From positions 1,666,001-1,730,000 of the forward strand of contig NZ_CP125968.1 of the NCBI RefSeq assembly GCF_030067815.1: 64,000 bases of DNA, given 5' to 3'. Source of the stretch: Sporosarcina thermotolerans (GTDB taxonomy: Bacteria > Bacillota > Bacilli > Bacillales_A > Planococcaceae). This document shows, in pieces, positions 1-8,390 of the stretch (positions within the stretch are counted from its first letter, which is position 1; every line of letters starts with the position of its first letter). Below the pieces are notes generated by a model, which had not been told where the DNA came from, searched no databases, and saw nothing but the letters and a program-made list of their open reading frames with translations. The position numbers and the translations under genes are program-made.

Positions 1-555
1 CGTCTAAACGAATGTGATGTTTCTATAGCGACTTTAGAAGCGCTTTCTGAAAATAAGCCAGCCATTTCTTTGTATGAAAAGTGTGGCTACAAAATAGAGG
101 ATGAATTGCTCTTTTTACGTTCAAACGGTGTTGTAAACAGCCAGTTACCAAGCCTTGACGGTTATGAAATGATAAGAATTCCATCGGCTCAAGCTATTGG
201 CTCAGATTTATTTCCTGGCATTGTCCCTTGGCAAACCGATGTCAGTGGCACACCGAAAATAGGTGGGGAAGCTGTATTGATTACAAAGAATGGAGCTGTG
301 CAGGCTGCTTGTTTGATCCGTAAGAAATCTGTGTTTGGGAATGAAGCGGAAGGCATTACGTTGTTTCAGGTAAAGGAAAATGGGAATGAAGATGCTTTCA
401 ACAAACTTCTTGCTCACGCATTGGAATATGATCAACCGATTACCCGTACAACTTACAACTTCCTAAAAGGGGATGGCCGTGTAGTTTCATTTTTGGTTTC
501 AAACGGTTTCGAAAACACGCCAGTATCGCAGGTTTTTATGACGAAGACTTTCTGA
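1..555 (+). CDS. GNAT-family N-acetyltransferase, C-terminal part (5' truncated by window edge)
   Basis: The frame is open from base 1 (RLNECDVSIATLEAL...) to the TGA at 553-555, so the start lies outside the window. The segment ENKPAISLYEKCGYK is the typical end of a GNAT fold, where the alpha4/beta6-7 region carries the Y-x-K-x-GF/Y motif. About 140 further residues after it (GYEMIRIPSAQAIGSD onward) look like a second, C-terminal lobe with no motif I recognise. GNAT enzymes move an acetyl group from acetyl-CoA to an amine. The substrate cannot be inferred. It ends tail-to-tail against the yfhF-like gene on the other strand. Confidence 0.7.
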   Translation, partial: RLNECDVSIATLEALSENKPAISLYEKCGYKIEDELLFLRSNGVVNSQLPSLDGYEMIRIPSAQAIGSDLFPGIVPWQTDVSGTPKIGGEAVLITKNGAVQAACLIRKKSVFGNEAEGITLFQVKENGNEDAFNKLLAHALEYDQPITRTTYNFLKGDGRVVSFLVSNGFENTPVSQVFMTKTF

Positions 556-586
556 TTTTTGGTGGTTTCTTTCAGTATGAAAAGAA

Positions 587-606
587 GAAGGGGGCGTTCC
601 CCCTTC
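587..606 (-). terminator. Rho-independent terminator of the yfhF-like gene
   Basis: A perfect 8-bp stem (GAAGGGGG / CCCCCTTC) encloses the 4-nt loop CGTT. Reading the minus strand it is followed by the T-rich tail TTCTTTTC, so it serves the minus-strand gene ending at 624. It may also stop the plus-strand gene ending at 555. Confidence 0.7.
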
Positions 607-623
607 ACAGGTACTTTACAATT

Positions 624-1523
624 TTACGTCAATAAATCCCTCAAAGCTGACTCTAACTTTGGAAATTCAAAATCAAATCCCTTTTCAAGTAACACTTTCG
701 GCAATACTTTTTGACCTTCAAGGACCAATTTGCTCTTTTGTCCCAATGCCATTCTCATAGCGATTGATGGTGCGGGAATCCAATGTGGCCGGCCTAATAC
801 GCTGCCAATCGTTTTGCCGAATTCTTTCATTCTTAGAGGGAAGGGGGCTGTGACATTTACGGGACCTCGCAACCGTTCACTTCTAACCGCGAACAAAATC
901 GCGCGGACCACATCAACGACATGTATCCATGAAACCCACTGTTTTCCCGATCCAACCGTCCCGCCCGCAAATAGTTTATACGGCAATGCCATGAGAGGCA
1001 GTGCGCCGCCGTCATTTCCTAACACGACTCCGAATCTCATGAAGACCGTGCGTATCCCGAATTCCTCTGCGCGCTTCGCCTTTTTCTCCCAATCATGAAC
1101 TGTTCTGCCTAAAAAGTCATCAGGCATGTCAGTCGAATCTTCCGTATACACATTATTGAGAGATACAGGGTAAATGCCAATTGCACTGGCGTTTATAAAT
1201 ACGGATGGTTTCTGAGGCATTTCGGAAATGATCCTCAGCAGCTCATATGTCGCGACCATCCTGCTGTCATAGATCTGCTTTTGATGTTTCTCCGTCCATC
1301 TTCCGTCATTTATCGAAACGCCAGCCAAGTTAATGAACACATCGGCATTTCCAATTTCCTTTTCAGGACTTGTATTGTCTTCAAGCCAAACTACATATGA
1401 CAAATTGTTTGATGAGGGTCTTACTTTCCTCGTTAGAACAATCACTTCATGGCCTTCCTGTAGAAATAAGTCTATTAATTTATTCCCAATAAAACCGGTG
1501 CCACCCGCAATAACGATTTTCAA
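624..1523 (-). CDS. yfhF: TIGR01777-family NAD(P)-dependent epimerase-like SDR protein (YfhF-like)
   Basis: About 299 residues with an N-terminal Rossmann motif (KIVIAGGTGFIG, GxxGxxG), FINLAGVSIND, the GIYP segment where extended SDRs carry the active-site Tyr, and C-terminal LEKGFDFEFPKLESALRDLL. This matches the SDR39U1/TIGR01777 family (B. subtilis YfhF, E. coli YfcH), whose reaction is unknown. I chose the TTG at 1523 because GGGAGG lies 7 nt before it and the protein then begins exactly at the Rossmann strand. An upstream in-frame ATG at 1553 would place the ribosome site inside the gene. It is monocistronic with a terminator at 587-606. Confidence 0.85.
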   Translation of the reverse strand: MKIVIAGGTGFIGNKLIDLFLQEGHEVIVLTRKVRPSSNNLSYVVWLEDNTSPEKEIGNADVFINLAGVSINDGRWTEKHQKQIYDSRMVATYELLRIISEMPQKPSVFINASAIGIYPVSLNNVYTEDSTDMPDDFLGRTVHDWEKKAKRAEEFGIRTVFMRFGVVLGNDGGALPLMALPYKLFAGGTVGSGKQWVSWIHVVDVVRAILFAVRSERLRGPVNVTAPFPLRMKEFGKTIGSVLGRPHWIPAPSIAMRMALGQKSKLVLEGQKVLPKVLLEKGFDFEFPKLESALRDLLT

Positions 1524-1644
1524 CGTTTCACCTCCCATATAGCAAACTCGCATTTATTTTGTATATTCAGTCTACCATTAATGCATGCCTGACTCCCGAC
1601 AAATATAGAGAATTCCCTCATATTCTACCGAATGTATACATGCT

Positions 1645-1815
1645 GATGTTAAGGTACCGATGTTAAGGTACCTGTGCCAAACACAATCAAGAAAATTCAC
1701 TGAAAGTGTATAAAAAAGAAATGGAAAGACTGATTTTATGCCGTTTGCATGTCAACTTTAAGTATTTTTATACATTATATAGAATTGTCATAAATGTGTC
1801 GTGCACAGGTACCTT
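1645..1815. repeat. Intergenic repeat segment: tandem 14-mer plus flanking inverted repeat (possible MITE-like remnant)
   Basis: GATGTTAAGGTACC occurs twice in direct tandem (1645-1658, 1659-1672). The right copy runs into AAGGTACCTGTGC (1666-1678), which is the exact reverse complement of GCACAGGTACCTT at 1803-1815. About 124 bp of AT-rich DNA lies between, with a weaker internal inverted repeat (TGTATAAAAA near 1707 and TTTTTATACA near 1765). There is no coding potential. A related CACAGGTACTTTACA string occurs at 604-618. The shape fits a small non-autonomous element or dispersed palindrome, but no target-site duplication is visible. The rest of 1524-1858 shows nothing else. Confidence 0.45.
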
Positions 1816-1858
1816 TACAAACAAAAAGGAAGCCAATCAAATTGGCTCCCTAACGGTA

Positions 1859-2500
1859 TTATAATGTAGGAAATGTGATTATCATTTCTCCATCACTGTT
1901 GATAACATCAATAATTTGGTCATCAAATAGATACGGGGTGTCTTTCTCGTCTTGCGGTTTGACTTTCTCATACATGTTTTTCACTGACAAAACAGGGAAT
2001 GTCACTGGTATGAAACGTCCTTTATGCAAGACCTTCATATTGCCCATTAAAAATAATTCCTTGCTGGATGCCGCAAAACTTAGATGACCTACTTCTTTCT
2101 GTAAGCTTCCTGATACCAATTTAACGTTTTGAAGCAACGAAATAATGCATAAAAGAAGATCGTTAATGACATCATGTGATAGCTTTTCTAACCCATGTTC
2201 GATGAATAAATTGTTGAAACCGTTTCGTATCTCTTTAAAAGAGAACATCGTTTCAATCTTTTTAGGCTTTCCTTTTCCAAGATTGTTAATGATCTCCTTG
2301 CAGTCCTCGAAAAACTCTTTGATATACCCCGTATTATTTTCCCTATGTACGATAAAATCTCCAAGTTCCTTCATCACTTTATTATCTTGTACATCATTTT
2401 TTACAAATAATAAAAAGCTCAAGACGTCCTTTTCGTCAAAGTGTCTTTCTGCAAATTTATTGTAATAGTAATTAAAGAGTTGTCTCTCTTTTTTATCCAA
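1859..2500 (-). CDS. Hypothetical protein (213 aa)
   Basis: I do not recognise this family. The product is a soluble, Lys/Glu-rich, largely helical protein beginning MDKKERQLFNYYYNKFAERHF, without signal peptide or membrane segments. The C-terminal third (ELFLMGNMKVLHKGRFIPVTFPVL and IDVINSDGEMIITFP) looks like beta structure. The start is TTG at 2498-2500 with AAGGAG 9 nt upstream. It lies divergent from the zinc transporter gene, and the 21-bp repeat array at 2635-2865 is immediately upstream, so that array could sit in its leader or promoter. Confidence 0.6.
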   Translation of the reverse strand: MDKKERQLFNYYYNKFAERHFDEKDVLSFLLFVKNDVQDNKVMKELGDFIVHRENNTGYIKEFFEDCKEIINNLGKGKPKKIETMFSFKEIRNGFNNLFIEHGLEKLSHDVINDLLLCIISLLQNVKLVSGSLQKEVGHLSFAASSKELFLMGNMKVLHKGRFIPVTFPVLSVKNMYEKVKPQDEKDTPYLFDDQIIDVINSDGEMIITFPTL

Positions 2501-2634
2501 AATACTTCACTCCTTAAGGATCATTCTCTATGAAACGTTCATTTCTTAATAATACCATGGAACGTTTTGGAGAAATAATATTTGGGATGTAAATACGCGG
2601 TTTTAATTTTGTGAACTGAAACTCCGACCGTGGT

Positions 2635-2865
2635 GAGTTCTCCTTTTCGTCAAGAGAGTTCTCGTTCTTATGCGATAAGTTCTCATTAACGCCAAAAGAG
2701 TTCTCGTTCTCTCCCAAAGAATTCTCCTTTTCGTCAAGAGTGTTCTCAATCTCTCCCAAAGAGTTCTCCTTTTCGTCAAGAGTGTTCTCATTCTCTCCCA
2801 AAGAGTTCTCCTTACGCCAAGATAGTTCTCGTTCCCGCCCAAAAACTTCCCATTCATTCCACTGC
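2635..2865. repeat. Intergenic array of 21-bp tandem repeats (array A, about 11 units)
   Basis: The motif GTTCTC recurs with exact 21-bp phase: units start at 2635, 2656, 2677, 2698, 2719, 2740, 2761, 2782, 2803 and 2824, and a degenerate unit follows at 2845. A typical unit is GAGTTCTCCTTTTCGTCAA plus two bases; alternate units carry CTCCCAAAG or TTCGTCAAG before GTTCTC. Because 21 is a multiple of three, long open frames appear in several frames, but none has a convincing ribosome site. It lies between two divergent genes. Confidence 0.85.
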
Positions 2866-2890
2866 AATATTTTATTTTTTGATTAAAATA

Positions 2891-2919
2891 TTGCACAAGG
2901 GAAACATCACACATATAAT
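2891..2919 (+). promoter_or_regulatory. Sigma-A type promoter of the ZIP transporter gene
   Basis: TTGCAC (2891-2896) and TATAAT (2914-2919) are separated by exactly 17 bp, about 40 bp upstream of the start codon. No clear Zur or MntR palindrome was found next to it. Confidence 0.7.
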
Positions 2920-2958
2920 AGCTATAATATATAGAACCTTGTAGAAATAAGGAGAATC

Positions 2959-3777
2959 ATGATGATAGATTATTTTATAGGACTTAGTCCAATTAAACAG
3001 GCAATAATTGCCACCTTATTCACCTGGGGAATGACCGCTATCGGGGCAGCCTTGGTGTTTACAACAAAGAAAGTCAATCAAAAGTTTATGGATGGGATGT
3101 TAGGCTTTGCAGGCGGTGTCATGATCGCAGCAAGTTTTTGGTCATTGCTTTCACCTTCGATTGAAATGGCGGAAAATGGACCATTTCCATCCTGGTTTCC
3201 GGCAACAGCTGGTTTTTTATTGGGCGGCCTATTTCTATGGCTGGCGGATGCGATTATTCCGCACTTACACCCAGGCTCTTCCATGAAAGATGCAGAGGGG
3301 ATAAATCCCGCAGGCAGAAGACGTAGCACGCTTCTTGTCTTTGCTATTACGCTTCATAATATTCCCGAAGGGCTTGCGGTCGGAGTTGCCTTCGGTGCAG
3401 TGGCGGCCGGAATGCCATCGGCTACAATCGCTGCGGCAATCGCATTGGCTGTCGGCATTGGAATCCAAAACCTTCCGGAAGGGACAGCAGTATCCATGCC
3501 GCTTCGCAGGGATGGTATGTCTCGCAGGAAAAGCTTTTTCTATGGACAGTTGTCAGGCGCGGTTGAGCCTTTTTCAGCTGTGATAGGCGTCTTAGCCGTT
3601 ACAACGATGCAACCACTACTTCCATTTGCCCTAAGTTTTGCAGCTGGAGCGATGATCTTTGTCGTAGTCGAAGAGGTCATTCCAGGTTCTCAGGAAAACG
3701 GGAATAAAGACCTCGCTTCAATTTGCCTAATGATCGGTTTTGCAGTCATGATGATCTTAGACGTGGCATTCGGGTGA
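2959..3777 (+). CDS. ZIP-family divalent metal transporter (ZupT/GufA-like)
   Basis: 272 residues with about eight hydrophobic segments. The two ZIP signature helices are clear: HNIPEGLAVGVAFG around residue 133 and GIGIQNLPEGTAVSMP around residue 165, whose His, Asn and Glu residues line the metal site. A later helix carries FVVVEEVIPG. Family members bring Zn2+ and sometimes other divalent metals into the cytoplasm. GGAG at 2951 serves either of two adjacent ATG codons (2959 or 2962); the second has the better spacing. It has its own sigma-A promoter and a strong terminator and is therefore monocistronic. Confidence 0.85.
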   Translation: MMIDYFIGLSPIKQAIIATLFTWGMTAIGAALVFTTKKVNQKFMDGMLGFAGGVMIAASFWSLLSPSIEMAENGPFPSWFPATAGFLLGGLFLWLADAIIPHLHPGSSMKDAEGINPAGRRRSTLLVFAITLHNIPEGLAVGVAFGAVAAGMPSATIAAAIALAVGIGIQNLPEGTAVSMPLRRDGMSRRKSFFYGQLSGAVEPFSAVIGVLAVTTMQPLLPFALSFAAGAMIFVVVEEVIPGSQENGNKDLASICLMIGFAVMMILDVAFG

Positions 3778-3786
3778 AATAAAAAG

Positions 3787-3821
3787 AAAAAGGAATCCTT
3801 CATTAGAAAGGATTCCTTTTT
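3787..3821. terminator. Bidirectional terminator between convergent genes
   Basis: A perfect 14-bp stem (AAAAAGGAATCCTT / AAGGATTCCTTTTT) with a 7-nt loop has A and T runs on its flanks. It serves the ZIP transporter gene on plus and the repeat-protein gene on minus. Confidence 0.9.
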
Positions 3822-3827
3822 CATTCA

Positions 3828-4604
3828 TCAAAAACAAGTAAACTGATCGATACGATTTAAGTCAATTCCAAAGAATTCCCATCTTCTTCGGCTTGGGCTC
3901 CAACGGTATCCCGCGACCGAAGTACGACCTACGAATGTTGGGTAATACCAGAAACCATTTCTTCTGGACGTCCATACATACGTATATCTAAATAGGCAGC
4001 CTCTAATTGCACCTGGGTCAACCCTTAAAAGCGATGCACTTGGGTAGGCCGGTGTATGGCCCGGCGGTGGTGAAGTTGGTGATTGCTGATGCCCTCCACC
4101 TTGCCCCGGGAATCCGCCTCCAGGGAATCCGCCTCCAGGGAATCCACCTCCAGGGAATCCACCCCCAGGGAATCCACCTCCAGGCAATCCACCTCCAGGC
4201 AATCCACCTCCAGGAAACCCGCCACCTGGAAATCCTGGCATTGGCTGAAATGCGCTGCTGTTTCCTTGACTCCACTCATTACCGTAACTCGGCATCCCCA
4301 TCCCTGGCATTCCGCCCATTCCATAACTCGGCATCCCCATCTCTGGCATTCCGCCCATTCCATAACTCGGCATCCCCATCTCTGTCATTCCGCCCATTCC
4401 ATAACTCGGCATCCCCATCCCTGGCATTCCGCCCATTCCATAATTGGGCATTCCCATCCCTGGCATTCCGCCCATTCCATAATTCGGCATTCCAGCTCCA
4501 GGCATCCATCCGTCCATTCCATATCCATTCATATCTTGTGCCCCTCCCGTATATCCTTCAGGTAATTTTGGGTACCATAACTCATCTTCGTGACTATTCG
4601 TCAT
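3828..4604 (-). CDS. Low-complexity Gly/Met/Pro repeat protein with conserved C-terminal domain
   Basis: 258 residues from an ATG at 4604 with GAAAGGAG upstream; the longer open frame to 4886 has no ribosome site. Order: a short N-terminus (MTNSHEDELWYPKLPEGY); about five 13-residue units of the type MPSYGMGGMPGMG; about nine PGGGF/PGGGL pentapeptides; then a compact C-terminus with DPGAIRGCLFRYTYVW, FWYYPTFVGRTSVAGYRW and FGIDLNRIDQF. I recall similar C-termini in Bacillaceae proteins of unknown role that are often misnamed transporters. There are no membrane helices or signal peptide. The composition suggests a surface or spore-layer assembly protein, but that is inference. Confidence 0.75.
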   Translation of the reverse strand: MTNSHEDELWYPKLPEGYTGGAQDMNGYGMDGWMPGAGMPNYGMGGMPGMGMPNYGMGGMPGMGMPSYGMGGMTEMGMPSYGMGGMPEMGMPSYGMGGMPGMGMPSYGNEWSQGNSSAFQPMPGFPGGGFPGGGLPGGGLPGGGFPGGGFPGGGFPGGGFPGGGFPGQGGGHQQSPTSPPPGHTPAYPSASLLRVDPGAIRGCLFRYTYVWTSRRNGFWYYPTFVGRTSVAGYRWSPSRRRWEFFGIDLNRIDQFTCF

Positions 4605-4675
4605 TATTTCTCTCCTTTCACGCACTTCCCCATATCCTATGTCACAATAAAAGAAATGGGTTGGACTCTTGGGTA

Positions 4676-4703
4676 TGAAAACTTTTTTTGTGTTTAAGGG
4701 TCT
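4676..4703 (+). promoter_or_regulatory. Possible ECF-sigma promoter upstream of the sigma factor gene
   Basis: TGAAAACTTT (from 4676) and GTCTAA (from 4700) resemble the GAAAC/CGTC elements of B. subtilis ECF promoters at roughly the right spacing, just upstream of the sigma gene. Autoregulation would be typical of the family. The match is imperfect. Confidence 0.35.
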
Positions 4704-4733
4704 AATGTATAGAGGGCAATTGGAGGTGGGGAA

Positions 4734-5293
4734 TTGACAGAGATAGAACTTGCTGAAAAAGCAATACATGGGGATGATGAGCGTTTTTACAATTAATCTC
4801 CATTCATAAAGAGTCGCTATATCGAACAGCGCTCGCCTACTTGAAAAATGAAGAAGATACGCTTGAAGCGGTACAAGAAGTGACATATCGTGCCTATGAA
4901 AAAATAAAAACTTTACGTATGCCTGAATATGCTAAGACATGGCTTATCCGGATCATGATGAACCATTGCCATGACGTCCTTCAAAAAAGGAAACGTTATG
5001 TGTTCGATGAAAGCATCGGCGAATTAAAAGGAATCAGCGATGACTTCACTTATATGGAAGTGGAAGAGGCGCTTAGTCATTTATCGGAAAAAGATCGGCA
5101 ATTAGTGCATCTCAAATATTTGCATGACATTAAAATAAAAGACATTGCCGATATGACGTCAACTCCGGAGGGAACCGTGAAAACAAGATTATACAAGGCG
5201 GTCAAATTATTGCGTACATTTTTTGATGGGAAGGAGGGGAATCAACTTGATGGAAGAGGAAAGAAAATTGAAGAAGTGGAAAGAGGAAGTTGA
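4734..5293 (+). CDS. ECF-type RNA polymerase sigma factor (frame lesion near its 5' end)
   Basis: The start is TTG at 4734 behind GGAGGTGGGGA. The first 18 codons (TEIELAEKAIHGDDERF) run into TAA because the T run at 4784-4788 has five instead of six Ts. Restoring one T gives a continuous protein of about 186 residues. Region 2 includes AYLKNEEDTLEAVQEVTYRAY and TWLIRIMMNHCHDVLQ; region 4 includes LSEKDRQLVHLKYLHDIKIKDIADM and TPEGTVKTRLYKAVKLL, the helix-turn-helix that reads the -35 element. It overlaps the downstream DUF4179 gene by 44 bp, so the two are translationally coupled as sigma/anti-sigma pairs usually are. Confidence 0.8.
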
Positions 5294-6575
5294 GAAAAGG
5301 GAAGTCCCTGCTGATCGATTAGATCAAGCTATACAAATCGGGTTTGAAGCAGCTAAACGGAATCATACAAACAAAAAACGTGGCTTCATGAAACGTAGTA
5401 TATGGTCTACAGCTATCGCCGCGGTTCTCATTCTCGCTTTTGTCACATCTATCCGAGTATCACCCGCCTTTGCAAATGCTCTGTCGTCAATCCCCGGACT
5501 GTCAGGGATCATTGAACTAATTCAAGATAATAAAGGGATTCAAATGGCAATTGAAAATGAGCATTACCAAATGATCGGAACGACCGGCGAAACAGACAGC
5601 ATGAAAGTGACACTCGAAGGCATTATTACCGATGAAACGAGTTTAATCGTCTTTTCCAAAATCGAAAATAATAAAAAGTACCCTAAGAGTTATCTAAGTG
5701 GATATCGGATACTGGATAGCAATGGGAAAGAGATTCCAAATGGGCAATTCTTTAGTACGGTGTGGAATCAAAAAAATGACTTGTTAGCGACCAATACGAC
5801 TGAGATAAAATTTGAGAGTCCAGTACCGACCGAAGAAATGATTTTGGAATATGAAATTACTGGGGAGTTTAACGGTGAACAGGTAATAGATACAATACAA
5901 ATTCCATTCAAAGTGGAATTGAAGCCCGTTAAAAAAGAACATTATGCGGTTAACAAAACGGTTGTCGTCGATGGACAAAAAATCCACATCCACTCAATAA
6001 CGATTGGACCTATAAAAACAGCTGTCGAAGTAGAATATGATGCGAAGAATACAAAGAAAATTTTCGGATTCGAAGACTTGCGCATTTTGGATGAAAAAGG
6101 TGAAGTATGGAGTGCTATCAAAAACGGATCAACGGCAAGCTGGAGTGAGGATTCCGCTGTTATTAGCTACTTCTTGCAAAGTAATTATTTCAGAGATACC
6201 GAGCATCTTTACCTCCAGTTCAACAAGCTGATGGCGATGGATAAAGACGAAGCTGAATTGATCATCGACACTGAAACAAAAGAAATTTTGAAACAACCGA
6301 ATGATAAGAGATTCAGTAACTTAAAAATCCATGGCTCGCATTTGGAAATTGAACTGAAAGGCGGAAAAGGGTACTATCATGATCCGTTTTCAACTTTTTA
6401 TGACGCAGAAGGCAAAGCGCTTTCTCAGATGTCCGGAACCTATCGTCCCGGCTCTGACGATGTTAATTACTTTGGACTGGAGCTTCCAGACGTGGAATTT
6501 AAAAACCCTTTGACATTTCCTTTGCACGCGTATCCTTCCTATATTAAAGGAGACGTAAAAATCAAAATCAAATAA
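5250..6575 (+). CDS. DUF4179 domain protein, probable membrane anti-sigma factor
   Basis: About 441 residues: a charged cytoplasmic N-terminus (MEEERKLKKWKEEVEKREV), one membrane helix near residues 45-65 (STAIAAVLILAFVTSI), the DUF4179 hallmark RVSPAFANALSSIPGLSGI, and a long extracytoplasmic beta-rich region (DUF5643-like). AAGGAGGGG (5231-5239) precedes both a TTG at 5247 and an ATG at 5250. The topology and overlap with the ECF sigma gene indicate that the N-terminus holds the sigma factor at the membrane until an envelope signal releases it. The inducing signal is unknown. Confidence 0.75.
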   Translation: MEEERKLKKWKEEVEKREVPADRLDQAIQIGFEAAKRNHTNKKRGFMKRSIWSTAIAAVLILAFVTSIRVSPAFANALSSIPGLSGIIELIQDNKGIQMAIENEHYQMIGTTGETDSMKVTLEGIITDETSLIVFSKIENNKKYPKSYLSGYRILDSNGKEIPNGQFFSTVWNQKNDLLATNTTEIKFESPVPTEEMILEYEITGEFNGEQVIDTIQIPFKVELKPVKKEHYAVNKTVVVDGQKIHIHSITIGPIKTAVEVEYDAKNTKKIFGFEDLRILDEKGEVWSAIKNGSTASWSEDSAVISYFLQSNYFRDTEHLYLQFNKLMAMDKDEAELIIDTETKEILKQPNDKRFSNLKIHGSHLEIELKGGKGYYHDPFSTFYDAEGKALSQMSGTYRPGSDDVNYFGLELPDVEFKNPLTFPLHAYPSYIKGDVKIKIK

Positions 6576-6584
6576 CTTATAGAG

Positions 6585-6619
6585 GCCTGCCAGGATGTTG
6601 TCTGGATGGCCCCTTTTTA
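6585..6619 (+). terminator. Rho-independent terminator after the sigma/anti-sigma pair
   Basis: An imperfect stem (GGCCTGCCAGG / TCTGGATGGCC) is followed by CCCTTTTTAT directly after the DUF4179 gene. Confidence 0.6.
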
Positions 6620-6627
6620 TCAGTCAG

Positions 6628-6711
6628 CGTCCAAAGTGAGTCCCCCTCCGTCCAAAGTTCACCGGTCCACGTCCAAAGTATGTTCTTTCGCGTCCAAAGC
6701 AACTCTTTCCG
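6628..6711. repeat. Intergenic array of 21-bp repeats (array B, 4 units)
   Basis: CGTCCAAAG recurs at 6628, 6649, 6670 and 6691, exactly 21 bp apart, while the 12 bases between copies vary (for example TGAGTCCCCCTC). The period and the CCAAAG core match arrays at 2635 and 41208. It lies between a terminator and the hutH gene. Confidence 0.8.
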
Positions 6712-6864
6712 GAATATATAGTTTCACCATTTTTCAACACGTCATCACACTAAAACAACAGCACATTACCATAGAACAAATTTCGTAAAAATCGACAAAC
6801 TCGTTTCCTTTTCGTGTACGATGAACATAGTAAGCGTATTTTTAGAGGCGGAAGGATGGTTGGT

Positions 6865-8343
6865 ATGATCGAATTAACAGGAGCTTCTCTTACTCTCGAA
6901 CAGATGGAAGCAATTCTATATAAAAGGGAAAAAGTGGTATTAAATACGGATGCATTGGAACGCGTGAAAAAGAGCAGGGAAGCGGTTGAAAGAATTGTAG
7001 AAAATGACAAAACTGTATACGGTATCAATACTGGTTTCGGTAAATTCAGTGATGTGAAGATTGATGAAAAGGATACGAAAGCGTTGCAGCTTCACCTTAT
7101 TCGCTCTCATGCATGCGGGGTAGGGGAGCCATTTTCTGAAATAGTTTCCCGGGCAATGATCGTTTTACGTCTAAATGCGCTGTTGAAAGGATTTTCCGGA
7201 ATTCGTGTCGAAGTGCTTGAGCGTTTTGCATTTATGGTAAATAATGGAATCCATTCGGTTATCCCTCAGCAAGGATCGCTTGGAGCTTCTGGGGATCTTG
7301 CCCCGCTATCTCATTTGGCCTTAGTCCTATTAGGAGAAGGGTTCGTTTGGCAAGATGGCGCACAAATTCCCGCCGAATTGGTTTGGAAGGAGTTAGGTAT
7401 TAACCCAATTATCCTTGAGGCAAAAGAGGGCCTCGCATTGATTAACGGAACACAAGCGATGACTGCTCAAGGCGTAGTGAATTACTTGGAAGCGGAAAAA
7501 CTCGCGTATGATAGCGAATGGATTGCCGCCATGACAATGGAAGCTTTGCACGGAATTACGGATGCCTTCCATCCTGCTATCCATGAGGCGCGCGGTTATA
7601 AGGAGCAAGTAGATGTTGCTGCCCGCGTATTGAATTGGTTAGAGGGAAGCGAACTGACGACTACTCAAGGTGAAAAACGTGTCCAGGACGCCTATTCCAT
7701 CCGTTGCATCCCACAAGTTCACGGGGCAAGTTGGCAAGTATTGTCATACGTAAAAGAAAAATTAGAGATTGAAATGAATGCTGCAACGGATAATCCACTT
7801 ATTTTTGAAGACGGGGACGTCGTAGTGTCCGGTGGAAACTTCCATGGACAGCCAATTGCATTCGCAATGGATTTCCTGAAAATCGGCATGGCAGAACTTG
7901 CGAATATTTCTGAACGCCGCATTGAGCGTCTCGTAAATCCACAATTAAATGAAGGATTGCCACCGTTCCTTAGCCCGCAACCAGGTTTGCAATCGGGTGC
8001 CATGATTTTACAATATTCGGCAGCAAGCCTTGTTTCGGAAAATAAAACATTGGCACATCCTGCATCCGTCGATTCAATTCCGTCTTCAGGCAACCAAGAG
8101 GATCATGTATCAATGGGAACAATCGGCTCAAGACATGCGGGGCAGATTATAAAGAATGCAAGAAACGTCCTTGCTATCGAAGCACTATGCGCAATGACTG
8201 GCTGCGTATACCGCGGGGTTGATAAAATGGCACCTAACACACGCAGGGAATTGGATGGTCTTATGGAAATTGTAGCTCCGATTAATGAAGACCGGATTTT
8301 TGGACCGGATATTGAAAAGATAGCCGATTATTTGAAAGCCTAA
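6865..8343 (+). CDS. hutH: Histidine ammonia-lyase
   Basis: 492 residues. HutH removes ammonia from L-histidine to give urocanate, the first step of histidine breakdown. The self-cyclising MIO triad is present in [14 protein letters not shown] near residue 145, together with the conserved [10 protein letters not shown] and [16 protein letters not shown] chose the ATG at 6865 (MIELTGASL) because GGAAGG is 9 nt upstream; the ATG at 6856 directly abuts that ribosome site. The rest of the hut pathway is not adjacent, so in this window histidase stands alone, with 21-bp repeat array B upstream. Confidence 0.95.
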   Translation: MIELTGASLTLEQMEAILYKREKVVLNTDALERVKKSREAVERIVENDKTVYGINTGFGKFSDVKIDEKDTKALQLHLIRSHACGVGEPFSEIVSRAMIVLRLNALLKGFSGIRVEVLERFAFMVNNGIHSVIPQQGSLGASGDLAPLSHLALVLLGEGFVWQDGAQIPAELVWKELGINPIILEAKEGLALINGTQAMTAQGVVNYLEAEKLAYDSEWIAAMTMEALHGITDAFHPAIHEARGYKEQVDVAARVLNWLEGSELTTTQGEKRVQDAYSIRCIPQVHGASWQVLSYVKEKLEIEMNAATDNPLIFEDGDVVVSGGNFHGQPIAFAMDFLKIGMAELANISERRIERLVNPQLNEGLPPFLSPQPGLQSGAMILQYSAASLVSENKTLAHPASVDSIPSSGNQEDHVSMGTIGSRHAGQIIKNARNVLAIEALCAMTGCVYRGVDKMAPNTRRELDGLMEIVAPINEDRIFGPDIEKIADYLKA

Positions 8344-8390
8344 AAAACATCATGTCTCCCTTTCATCGAGGGCAGACATGATGTTTTTTA
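8343..8390. terminator. Terminator between hutH and the DUF438 pseudogene
   Basis: AAAACATCATGTCT pairs with AGACATGATGTTTT around a short CCCTTTCATCGAGGG hairpin, followed by a T run. It works for hutH and, read in reverse, for the minus-strand gene ending at 8391. Confidence 0.85.

Noticed and set aside
2514..2867. Heptapeptide-repeat protein on the minus strand through array A (and similar frames through array C)
   Set aside because: A 21-bp period without stops opens several frames automatically. No ribosome site or conserved ends support translation.
4007..4678. Long plus-strand open frames opposite the Gly/Met/Pro repeat gene
   Set aside because: They are mirror images of a low-complexity coding repeat and lack start signals.
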